Below, piece by piece: positions 43,084 to 54,661 of a DNA stretch of 64,000 bases; the first letter of the stretch is position 1, and each line of letters opens with the position of its first letter. The position numbers were made by a program, and so were the translations under genes. The DNA comes from Coturnix japonica (Eukaryota; Chordata; Aves; Galliformes; Phasianidae). The stretch is from the NCBI RefSeq assembly GCF_001577835.2, contig NC_029532.1, positions 248,001-312,000 on the forward strand. Reading direction: 5' to 3'. The notes beneath the pieces were generated by a model. That model saw nothing but the letters and a program-made list of their open reading frames with translations, was not told where the DNA came from and made no database searches.

Positions 43084-46000
43084 CTGGGAAAAGAGTGGGG
43101 GGAGGTTTGAGATGGTGGCTGGGATGTCTGTAACCTCCAGCACCAGCCCCATCCCCGGCCTTCCCAGCTGCACACATGGGGACACTGAGGCACGTCCCAC
43201 TGAGCTCAGGGCGCTGCCAGCAGCCAGGCACGCTCAGCCTCCCCTCGCCCTCCCTGAAGCATTGCAAGGTGCTGGAAAGCAGCAGGTTGATTGCCAGGAT
43301 TTGCTTTGAGGGGCTGTTTTTTGCTTGCGGAGCACTTTGTGCAGACTGCATGGGAGGAAAGCAGTGAGACAGGTGCACGACTTCACCAACCAGAACAAGT
43401 TTCCTGCCTGGGGGTTTGCTCCAAAGCCTGTTGAAACCAGAAAGGTTTGCACTGCCCAATGGGCACCAATGAAGGCCCTCAGCGTGTTTGCAGCTGGAAC
43501 GGCACCAGGTCACGGCAAGGTGCAAAGATGCCCCTTCTCACACAGCTGCTTCAGCAAGGATCATTTGTTTGAACACCAGCTCTGCCCCACAGCAGGAGGA
43601 GCAACTTCCATCCGCAGCCTCACAGTGTCTGCAAAAGCTGCACTGGATCCCCTGGGCAGGGGAGATGGACAGACCTGGTCCTGTGTATAGAAGAGGTGTC
43701 ACCTGCTGCTCTGGGGCTGCACAGCCCTGCAGCTGCTGTGCAGTGGAACCAGATGCTGCGGCTCAAGGATGTCCCAGCCTGCAGAGCCCAGCCCCACGGC
43801 TGCCCTGCAGCCCTCACTTCGGGGCATTCTGGCCACGGTTCCCACCCGTTCCATGCCCTGCTCTGCTCTGCTTCATGCGGGGTAACCTCCAGAATATTCC
43901 TCTGCCTTGCTGGAATCCAGCACTGCTGTGACCTAGGGACGACACAGCCCCTGGGGCCACATACATCGTGGCCATGTGTATCCTATTGCCTGGGGCTCCC
44001 AAACACTGCGGGGAGGTTCTGTGCCCCCGCCACCTCCAGAGCCCTTGGGCCTTCCCCATCCTCAGCTCCCAAGCACAGGGCACACTCCGGAGCCAGATAA
44101 GCCACTTAGCAGCAGCAATTAGCTGTAATAAAAACTGCAATTCATTTTTTACTCGTAACGCTCTGCCAAAACAAGGCAGAAGGAACGAGGCGAGCAGGGC
44201 AGCCTGCCACCTCAGGGGGGTAGGGGGGCAGCCCCGGGATGCAGGAGAGCAGCATCCAGCCCAAGGATGGATGTACTTTGTACGACTGGTTGCACGAGAG
44301 GACAGGGGACAGTGTCAGTGCTGTGGAGCGGGATGGGGCAGCTCCGTCGTGCTCCATCAGCGCCGCGCTCTGTGATACAGATGCTGTCTGTCCCCGCAGG
44401 TGCCCGGGGCCGCGGTCCCGGCGCAGCCCGCAAGCTGCACACCTCGGAGCGGGAGCAGCTCGTGCTTTCTCACGCTAGGGCAGCCCTCTGCCAGCACACG
44501 CTTAGTCACTGGTAAATCCCAGCCGAGATCTGCTCTGCCCGCTGTGAAACGGATCTTGGCTGCACCCCCGCTGAAGCAATCCCGGCGCTCGGGAGCCATG
44601 GCGGGTGCGCTTTCCCACGGCAGCCCGGCATCCAGCGCCCCGTGTGAATCAGCGCCGGGAGCGGGGCCGGCACCGAGCGCCCGGCGACGCACATGGGCAC
44701 ATGGACCCCGAGCTGCTGGCTGCCAACCGGGCACAGCCGGGCAGGGGGCTCCATCCCGAGCTGGGTGTGCGCAGCACCCACTGCACACACACAAACTCTG
44801 CTCCCAGGTGTCAGCAGTGCCAGCACCGAGACTTAATAGAAGGGGACAGAGCCCCAGACGGTGACAGCGCAGTGAGTCAGCACAGCCGGCACCCTGTGCT
44901 GGGACATCCCCAGCTCCAGCAATCGGAGCTGGCCCAGCTCTGCCTGCGCAGCACAAGGAGCTCAAGGCCCCCAGGTTCCTTTTGCAGTGCTGGGCCTCTT
45001 TGTTTGGGACAGTGCTCCCTGCCTCTCCCAGCCCCCCGGGGGGAGCTGCACCGCAGTGACGCACAGACCTCCCAGGACTCGAGGGACTGGATGCACCAGC
45101 CTGGAGCTCCTGGCCATCTCAGCACCCCCACACAGCCCCAGGTTCAGCAGGTGTCAGTCCTGCTCCTTCCTCTGATACCCCAGAAAGCTGCTCCATCAAA
45201 GTGCTCCAGGGTCACTTTGGTGGTACAAGAGTTGGCTCCATAATAGTGCCCAGGAGTATGGACTTCTCCCATTCACTGCACCAACACACGACACCAGCAT
45301 CACTCAGCAGTGCTGAAGGCTCTCCTTGGCAATGGCTGTGCTGGTGATACGTAACTCTCTGCCTGGAGAGCTTCTGGCTTAGGAAATCCTCAGTGTACCA
45401 ACACTGGCTGTAAAGGCCAACATCAGTATTGCCTGCAGTGAACTCTGGGGCAGTTCAGGGCAGCTCATGTCAGGACAATTCCCTGGGTGTCTTCCGCTCG
45501 CCGTATCACAGGGCCACACAACTGCCACCTGCAGTGGTATCTCTTTCCTACTCACCGCCTACTGTCTTCCTTTCTTTCCCTCTCTCCGAGATGGGTATCA
45601 TGTGGTGAAAGGGCCACTCCTCCAGATAGAGGTTGCAGCTCTCATCCTGGTTGTGAAACCACAGCTATCACAGCTCTTGAGCATCACAGAGTTTCTTTCG
45701 GGGACAGACTGAGACCGGAACACTCACATTGCGATGCAGGGTGCTCAGGCCCAGCACAGGTTGCCCACATTTCTGGCCCATTGCACAGACAGGCCTGTCT
45801 CTGTGGGACCCCAAAGCAGGGAGGATCTAGGACGGAGGGGGACTGTGGGGATGTCAATGACAAGAAAATCAGGTAATCACCATTGGCAAATTCCAATCAC
45901 AAGTCAGGGTTTGATGCCTCATGCTCATCTGCTGCCTCCACGTGTGTGTTTTCTCGTATTATTCCCAACTCTCTAGCTCCTTCTTGCTGCAGTTACAGCT

Positions 46001-46619
46001 CTGACCTTCAAATGCTCTTCTCCTTCTCTAGCAAACATGGATTCCCCTCTATCCTACAGCAACTCTGAGCCCCATGCACAAAGTATCGACCCTGTGGGTA
46101 CAAAGGCCACCTCCAGGCACAGCCCCTGGGACAGCCACACGTCCAAGGGAGATCAGAAGGCAGTGGGTTGGCTGCTCCCCTTCCCTGAAGAGCCAAGAGC
46201 TTGTTTCATCCACTGTCATTTCATCAGCACCTGCTGCTGCTCCTGCCTTGCTGCGTGTGGGCTGACACCTTGCCTTGGGTTCCCGCAGAAGCCATGCTGG
46301 GAAAGTGGGTGAAGGTGGCCACATGGGATGGCAATCTGAGCACAGTCTGCTGGTCCTGGCTGTGTAAGGGGCTCTGGTGTGTGTATGGCCACAAGGAGCC
46401 AATAATGTGGTGCCGGTGGGTTCCTGGGATCACGCAGGGGCATTCTGGTTCACAAAGAGGGAAGGGCTCTGTTTATTGACTCATTAACATCACTTCCCTC
46501 ATCACCAGCCAGGTACTCTGAGAGGTCTCTTAGGCAAGTGCTGACCTAGCCCAACCCTGCTAAGCTGGTAAGATGACATGGGATCCCATGCCAGCCTGGT
46601 ATGGCGTTCCCACTGCTTT

Positions 46620-46890
46620 CTCTGCTCCCGCTTTGCTATTAGTCATCTGTTTCTGGAAGGTTTCTCATGCATAATGAAGTGTTTCAACACTCGCATAAGC
46701 CAGCCCTTCTCATCAGGAGTGACCTGCTGCGTTTCCCAACGCTTTCCCTAGGCAGTCCTTCCGATTGCCATGAAATACGGAGTTAAAACATGAAGTTTTC
46801 TATCCCCCTCGGAGGCAAAAGGTGTGGGAAATTGAACAGATAAGAATGCCTTTAATTAGTATCATTTGCATAAGCTCTGGGAAAGGCTCA
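46620..46890. promoter_or_regulatory. Candidate enhancer: RBPJ, GATA, homeodomain and octamer motifs
   Basis: Within 50 bp lie TGTGGGAA (46823-46830, RBPJ consensus), AGATAAG (46838-46844, GATA), TTTAATTAG (46851-46859, homeodomain) and ATTTGCAT (46864-46871, octamer). The AT-rich, repeat-free block stands out from the GC-rich surroundings. The octamer also occurs at the NRARP core promoter. Function is inferred. Confidence 0.45.
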
Positions 46891-47403
46891 CCTGACAGCT
46901 AGAAGGGCCTCATTTGTCTGGGAGCACGAAACAAGAACCACGGGCACGAAAACGGGCAGATTAGTGGAGCTGACAAGATTGGGGAGATAGTGGCAGCGAA
47001 GGTCAGCCCCGGGGAGCAGAAAAGTGGCCAGGGCTGCTGCAACCCCGGCGGGCAGCGCTCTGGCTCCAGGCCTCTCCTGAGTCTCCATCTTTGGGGCAAC
47101 CAACTCTCAGCTGCCACGTGCCGGCACACAGCTGCTCTGGGGAAGGAGAGGGGAAGGGTAGAGCACACAAGTCCCCAGGTGGCTTGGGAAGGCTGCCAGA
47201 GTGAGCTCAGCATCCAGCAGGGCTGGGGTTTGCCTTCCAGCTCTGCCCTGAGCTCCCAGGCCATCACGTCCTTCACATCTCCCTGTGCACGCTCACTCAT
47301 TCCTCCACACACGCACATGATCCTCCTGGGACCCCAGCAGGTGGGTGCCTGCTCCACTGGGACACCACATGTGGGGCTGCCTTCCTGCTGGTGGCAGCTG
47401 TGC

Positions 47404-47540
47404 CATTAGTGCCATGCAGAGCCGTGCCATGCTGTGCTGCATTACACTGTGCTGTACCATACCATGCCATGCTGCACTGTGCTGTACCATGCCATACCAG
47501 GCTGCACCATGCCGTGCCATTCTGTGCCATGCCAGCTGCA
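47404..47540. repeat. Degenerate GCCATGCTGT-type minisatellite
   Basis: About a dozen diverged units of GTGCCATGCTGT/ACCATGCC-like words over 135 bp. Confidence 0.8.
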
Positions 47541-48360
47541 GCAGCTGACTCCTGAATGTGCTCACTCCTCTCCACACACACGTGCTCACAGCAGCAGGTC
47601 CCTAACCACAAACCCCGTCCTGCTGCGCTGCCTGGGGTAGTTGGCTGCACTGAGGGCGACTTAATTGTCAGTGACACCAAAAGCCCTTTTCTGTACCTCA
47701 AGGCCTTTTCAGTGATGAGAATCTCACCCGACATTGCACCTAAACCCACATGCAAAGCTGAATTTCCCAGGGGAAAAAAAGTAAGATGCTCAACCCCCCA
47801 CTCCCACTGCTCACATGCACCCCCCCACACCCCTCCATCTCCTACAGCCGTGTCTCAGCCTCACTCACTTGGACCAGCAGAGCTGGGCTACGAGCTGCAG
47901 ATGTGGGGGCTGAGCCCCCCTGAAAGACTCAGTCTGCAGCAGCACCCCTGACCCAACCTTAACTGTAGCAGCAAGCCCTGTTTGTGCAGCACCCAGCACA
48001 ATGCGGTGCTGCTCTGGGACAGGATCCTAGGGGTTACAACAAGTTTAATAACAAAGCCAGAACAATAATAACCGCTTTATAATCTTATAATGAGGTTGCT
48101 CGGCATCCCCAGTGCCTTTATTTCGGGGTGAGCTCCATGCCAGGAGCTCCAGGGCTGGCCCCTTCCCTCTCCTTGCCTGACCGCCTCTGCCTCTGCTCCT
48201 CCAGCCCTATGCTGACGCCCTGCTTTTTGCCTGCATAAATCAACCTCCCTGCTTTATATACACCTCTGAGCAAGGGTGAAACCTTCTGGGTGTGCATATG
48301 TGCATCCTGCAGCCATCGGCTCCAAGGAACACACCTCCCACGGGGGGCTGGTCCTGAGCC

Positions 48361-48415
48361 ATCCCATCCCATCCCATCCCATCCCATCCCATCCCATCCC
48401 ATCCCATCCCATCCC
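48361..48415. repeat. (ATCCC)11 pentanucleotide repeat
   Basis: Eleven perfect ATCCC units. The opposite strand reads GGGAT, G-rich. Confidence 0.97.
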
Positions 48416-50159
48416 TCTGCACAGTGACAGGCACAGGGATAACTTGTCCAGATCTTCTCTGTACAGGGCAATCCTCCCCTCTGACCACTAGCATCCCACA
48501 CAGCACTGCTGGGCATCACCAACACGTGCACCAGCCCTACTGGAGGTTGTTTTCTGCCTGATTCAGGTGCCATATGTATGTTGCTGTAAGCAGAGCCCTC
48601 GCTCTGCCCTCTCTCTGCACTCTCCTCCTGTGGTGGGGTCACACAGTTGCATATGAAACTACCCTTGAGGCTCCGTTCTCTTCTGCAGGTGCTAGGAAAG
48701 CATTAGGAAATTACATTTACAGCGTACTAAGCCAAATGCGACCCTTATTCTGGCTTCCCCTGGCTTCCTCTGGCAGCTGTCCCACTGGGCAGTTGGGGTA
48801 CGGGGCCAGCTGTATAACATATGCCAGAGTGTTTCTCCCCTTGCCCAGCACTGAGCCCTCCAAGTTTTCCCAGCCACCATCCATGTCCTGGAGGGGCTCT
48901 GATTTTCCCCACAGGAGCGTGCAGCCTTGTGCAAAGGGCCCAGGACACTCTATGCCAACTGCTCCATATGCCCTACAGCCAGCCCATGTCCTTGGCACCC
49001 CAACCTCCTGTGGAGCCCCAGGCAGGGGCACATGAGCAGAGGCTGAGCTGGGTGGTGACAGCAGTGGCCAGGGAAGCCGGGCTCACGTTTCAGCTTCTAT
49101 TTTTATCTGGGAACCAAAGGCTGCCTGTGTTGCAATCTGGAGGCCCCCGGGGGACGCGCTGCCTCCCCAGCTGGAGCCAGATAGCATCAGCTCGATACCT
49201 GGCTTCCTTGTCAGCGTGCCAGACCTCCTGCGAGAGGGCAGCATCTTCCGAGGCACCCGGGCATCCCAGCCTGTGGTGTGCAGGGCAGGGGGTGCTGCAT
49301 GTCCTGCTCCTCATCACTTCCAACCACCCAACACCCAGCGTGCCACCAGCACTGCCAGCAGTGGGATGCACGTGTCCCCGTTCAACCTTGGCCCCAACCT
49401 TATGCCACAAACAAACCCAGGAGGACCAGGATTCACCTCTGGCCCCTGTGGTTGGAAGGCAGCAGGGTGAGCTTGGGCCGGAAAGGGGAGAGGTCACGGA
49501 AGTGGTGGCAGCACCATGGTGTGACAGCAGCCACCCTGAGCAGCCTGGCTGGTCACTGGCTCAGAGCCCATGGGTGGCTCCTGCCATCCCACTGCATGGC
49601 TCAGAACGTTGGTGTGGAGCCAGGACCTGCGATGGTGTCACCGTGTTGGATCTGCGGGATTTTGGTTAAAAAGCAACAAAATAGATTTAGTTGATAGGGG
49701 TGCAGCAAAATGGGAGCATCTAAAGCTCAGGGCGCTTGCTCAGCTTGCAGCAGTGCTGGGCAGGGACCCAAGCTGGGATTTTGCTCTCCCAGATGCAGGA
49801 ACAGCATTTCAGAGCAACAACATCACAGGCAGCATCAGAGCACAGCCCGGAGCCTCTGAGATGGGCACCAGCACAGCTGAGTCCTCTCGGTCCCCTGGCC
49901 GGCAGCAGCGCCTGCTCCTTTAATTGGGGCGAGACCAGAAGCGGCAGCAGAAAACGGGAATTAAAAAAAAAAAAAAAGCGTGAGAAAGGAAATCTGAGCG
50001 AGGCCTGGAGCGATCGAACCCATCCAGCGGAAACAATAGCCCAGGAAGAAAAACCAGTTCCTACACATAAGGTAGAATAGGCTGGGAACGGCTGAAGGAG
50101 GGGACGGGAAGGCCAACTCTGTGCTCGCAGCCTGCAAAACAGCCCCGCACTGGGCCGGG

Positions 50160-50226
50160 CTGCCCACCCCCCCATGCTGCCCACCCCCCCATGCTGCCCA
50201 CCCCCCATGCTGCCCACCCCCCCATG
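50160..50226. repeat. 17-bp minisatellite, four units
   Basis: CTGCCCACCCCCCCATG repeated four times (one unit has one C fewer). Confidence 0.95.
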
Positions 50227-51251
50227 CCCTTCCCGCAGTGCCCGGGCGGTGCAGCAGCCCCACAGGGCAGCAGGCAGCTCAGCTCCTCGGGTTGGAGCTC
50301 TGCACCCACTTGTAACTCGGCTGAGATCAGCGCCCAGGCTGCCCTTAGCCCTGAGCGTGGGATGAGCCCTGAGCAAGGTTTGACCCCAGCCGTGGGTCTC
50401 ATGGTGCCTCCAGGTGGGGAAAGCTGTTGGTGACAGCGCAGCCTCGGCACCGCCACAGCCCCGTGGGTCAGGAGCATGGGCACAGCTCCCTGCCCACATC
50501 CCACAGTGGACAGTGGGCAAAGATGAGGGGCTTAAACCCTGCAGGGCTGCATTAGAGCGATGCAGATCAGAGCCGGGGCAGCCTGTCCATCCCGTCCTCC
50601 CTGCAGCCTGGCACACGCAGCAGGCAGGTATCGCAGCCCCAGCTGAACGCAGTCCCACACTTTGCACCTCCACGTGCCAAGCTGTCCCGGCCCCCCCCCA
50701 CGCTCTGGCAATGCTCTCCCTGCCTGCCCCAGGACTTGGCCTCGCCTGGCGTGTGCAGGAGGTGCCAAAGGGAGCGAGGGCAAAGCCGTTCCCAGCACAT
50801 TTTTCTGCTTTGACACACTCGCCAGCCCGCTCAGGCTGCAGCTGGGTTCCCAGCACGCCTGGCCTTCCCAGCCCGCTCCCCTCAGCGAGCAGCGCGTGGG
50901 GCCCCAGATTCCCCAGCTCTCTGGGAGCAGCACGGGACAACTGCGGCTGGCAGGGCAATGGTTGGAGCCCCAGGCATCGGGGTCCCTGTGTTAACCAGAG
51001 CCCACGGCTGGTTCAGGGCTGCGGGTCAGGATCCTGCAGAGCTCAGCTGCGGTGCTCTCAGTGCCCAGGTCATGCGTGGAGATGGGGACACCCGACAGGC
51101 AGAGCCAGCCTGCAGTTCCATAAGGAAATAAAGATCCTAAGGCAGAGATACCGCATTTGCAACACTGTGGGGCCCCTTGGGCAGCTGCCAGCAGCACGGT
51201 GCAGGCACTTCTCTCACTTGGCGTGTTCCCACTCAAACATCCAGCAAGGCA

Positions 51252-51314
51252 CAAACCTGCCCTGCTCAAACCCTGCCCTGCTCAAACCCTGCCCTGCTCA
51301 AACCCTGCCCTGCT
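51252..51314. repeat. 16-bp minisatellite, four units
   Basis: CAAACCCTGCCCTGCT repeated four times; the first unit is one base shorter. Confidence 0.95.
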
Positions 51315-52301
51315 CTCTGCTGGGCAGCCCGGAGCTGTGGGGCTGTGACCGCAGGGCAGTGATGCTGGGGCTCCAGTTGTGCCATACAGGTGGCATCACG
51401 AGAGAAGCAGCACTTCTCAATGCAGCCTTTGCCCCCTGGTCACAGCACCTCCCAGCTGAGCTCCACAGCCCAGATCCCCCCCAGCACCCCTCAGTGCTGC
51501 ATGGAGTGCCTGGACAGAGAGCACGGCAGGTCCCGGCTGCGCGGCAGAAAGCATACCCACATGAGGGTGGGAAATGGGTAGAGGAAAAGCAAACAGATGA
51601 AAGCAGGTTTGACGTTCTGCAGAACAGAAAGGGAAGGAGCGATGCTGGGATGGAGGGGAAATGAGCTCACACCAGCCTCCCACTGAAGGAGGAGGTTTCT
51701 ATTCCGACTCCCAGCTCTGTGAGCCATCTGACAGCTCAGCATGGGGGGGTCTGCCGCTGTCGTGCACCCCTGGACCCACCGTGACAGTGGCACGGCTCCG
51801 TGGGGATGTGGTGGCACTCGGTGCTGGGGGCTGGCGGGTGTGTGCAGCCACCAACAGCCATGAGTCCCCTCAAGTGTCACCCAGGGGTGAGGGTGGTGGC
51901 ACCTCTGGAAAATTAAACCATGACCCCGTCCTGTGCACAGCCTGCCACAATGGGCGGCTTTACTGGGTCAGCAGGTGGGAAGAAGGAGCAAATATTTGCC
52001 TTTGCAAACGCGATTGTTGCCATTACAGATATTGTGAAGCAGGAAGGTGCTATCTCTCACGTAATCTTTCAGAGCAGAGACATGGGCTGGCCCAGTGGAT
52101 CCACTTCTCCCAAGGTCGCCATTTGTCACCCTATTGTCCTCCTGGTCTCTCTTTGTGCCTTTCTGTTTCCTGAGCCAGAATCTTCCATCAGCCAGGAGCT
52201 CAGGGTAAAGAAATGGGTTCCCCAAGACAGGTCCCCAAACTTGGACTGACATGGCTGCAGGACAGGAATAGGCCTGTATGAGATGTGCTGCCTGAGGAGG
52301 A

Positions 52302-52395
52302 GCCTTTGGCAGAACAAGAGAGGAATAAGAAGGGGATCTGGTGAGAAGCGGGATGTCCCAAAAAGAGTTTCAGAGAGAAGCCCATGCAAAGTGAG
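52302..52395. repeat. Unclassified interspersed repeat, short copy
   Basis: It matches 54394-54661 in two blocks: GCCTTTGG..GAACAAGAG.GGAATAA.AAGGGGAT..AGTGAGAAGC (by eye) and TCCCA.AAAGAG.TTCAGA.AGAAGCCC.TGCAAAGTGAG. It lacks the middle 173 bp of the other copy. No terminal repeats or coding domain seen; class unknown. Confidence 0.7.
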
Positions 52396-54393
52396 AACTG
52401 GGAGCTGCAAGGGGAAAATGCACAAGAGATATTGGGGATGAGTGCTGCAGCACCGAGTCTGCCAGGAGGCCCCAGGAGATCTCTGCAAGGAGATGCTACA
52501 CTGATCCCCACCATCTCCAGCCCGACGCCTTCAGATGCAGAACTGTGACCCCAGTGTCAGTGGTGTGTGAGCACACCCTGCACACATGGGCACCAGGGAG
52601 CTCACACACCTCACCTTGTGTCACATACACATGGAAGGGTAACAACAGACCAACCTGCAGATTGTTCAGGCTTTCTCTGGTCTCGGGGTTTTGCTGTCTG
52701 TGGTTTCGGTAGCAAACTGGGGAGGGGGGCAGATGCAGAGAGGAGCAATGCAGCCCCATTGCATCACCTGCTGCTGTTCTTTCCTGGAGCAGCACGGCAC
52801 CAGCCAGCATCAGCAAAACCCGCATTTCACCTCTCAAAAAGAAATAACACCTGTGAATGGAAAGTGCTGCCGGGCTCCTGCAGGTTGTGCTGGGGAAGGG
52901 AGGTGTGCACCCATCCCCTGCATTCTCCCATGGGACGGTGGCAGGGTCACTGTGGACAGGACGAGGCTGGGCTGGGGGTGGGAGTGCAGCACTGTGGCCC
53001 TGCTGGCTCCATGCAGGGCTGGGCTCTGCTCCTCCCCATGGGGCTGCCCGCACTGTGGGCTGTGCTAACACACAAACCTCCCATCTATCTGAGCTGCTCT
53101 CAGCGTCACTCAGATGCACATTTCCCAATAACCAGCACTGCATCCCCAGGTGCCATCGCTCCTCCTGCAGAGCCCCACGTCCTGCCACATGCACGGCCAC
53201 AGCCCAGTGTCCCCACGGCCCCCAGCTTGCCCACACACTGGATGCTCCAGAGCAGGAAACCACGGGCTCATGTGTCTGCCCAAGCCCAGCTGGAGGCACA
53301 GTGCCTCCTCCAGCACCAAAACACCGACTGGAAGCTGGGGTGCGGGGTGAGGCTGCAGGAGCTGCGGCCGCTCTGTGCTCCCATCCCCGTGCTGGCTCCC
53401 TCCCGGGCACATGAGCGAGGGCACAGTGCCAGCAGCTGATGGGAAAGTTCAGGGTCGGGGCGAGCTGTGGGGAGAGGCACATAAAGGACTTATTGTGCCG
53501 CGGGTCTCCCTCGGCTGTGCGTGTAGAGGGCGAGCAGTTAAAAAACAAAACGCAGCCCAGAAATATGACAAGACACCTTTTTCCCAGGCTGCTGTTAAAC
53601 TCTAATTAAACATTTCAGCACACTCGAGCAAGGGAATGTCTGCTTCTCAGGCCCAGGCGATCTCAGCTGGAAAACATCTCCTCTGGTGTGAACAGCCTCG
53701 CACAGTGTGACCCAGAAAGACGCCCCTCAGCAATGCAATGCAAACGCACACGCAGGGTGGGAGACCTGCCTGCACCGCCTGAGCTGTGGGTCGGGGCTGC
53801 ATCCCGAGGACACGGGGCAGTGAAACTGCACAGACCATGTTCTGAGTGTGTGGCTGCCCCGGGTGCAACACAGAGCCAGGCTCAGGGCTGCCCTGGGCAT
53901 GGCCTCTAAGAGCCTCACATTGCCCACTGTGAAGGGCTGTGAATCTGCCTCGCTGCCACCAGCTGCATCTGAGCTGATCTGAGCTGAGACATGGGAACCC
54001 TTCAAGCAGGGCTACAATAAACCAGGCAAGGCCAGAGCTGGCATCGTGCTATTTCAGAGAGTGAAGAACAAACAAAACAGCACAAAAGAGCAGAGAAACA
54101 AAGCCAAGCTCTGCAGGGAGTGCCAGGACTCCTCAACCACAGCGAGTGAGCAGAGGGGCACAGGGTTTGATCTGCCCCTCTGCAGGTCCCTGCAATACCC
54201 AGCAATGTGGTGCCTGGTGCCAGGTGAGCAGCACAGGGGCCCTTCTGGCAGCACCCAGCCACCAGCCCTCAGCACTTTATCAGACACACACTCAGAGAAT
54301 CAGCTGCAAAAATCCCTCAGCACCTTGTTTGCACGCACAGACCACATATAGTGCATGGGATGGGCTGCCACAGGGGCTGCAAACCTACAGAGA

Positions 54394-54661
54394 AGCCTTT
54401 GGAGGAACAAGAGTGGAATAAAAAGGGGATCCAGTGAGAAGCAGGATGGCACCAGAAACCTTTGGAAGGTTTGAGTGATGTGATGCAATGGCTGCAGATG
54501 GACTCTGGCAACACTTGCAACACAGAGGATCTCATGGGGAGCACCACCTTTGAGGGAATGAGCACGTGCACCTCAGCTAAAGGGGCATCACCAGCTCTTG
54601 TGGGGCTTCTACAAGAGGATGTCCCAGAAAGAGCTTCAGAAAGAAGCCCGTGCAAAGTGAG
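54394..54661. repeat. Unclassified interspersed repeat, long copy
   Basis: Same family and orientation as 52302-52395. It carries an extra 173 bp that starts and ends at a GGATG pentamer. About 85 percent identical by eye in the shared blocks. Class unknown. Confidence 0.7.

Noticed and set aside
49090-49497. Possible EXD3 exon on the minus strand (peptide with EVWHADKEARYRADAIW)
   Set aside because: It does not match any EXD3 segment I know and lacks clear splice sites.
49720-51664. Open frames of 412 (minus) and 416 (plus) codons overlapping each other
   Set aside because: Both strands are open over the same GC-rich DNA with two minisatellites. Composition is low-complexity and no known domain is present.
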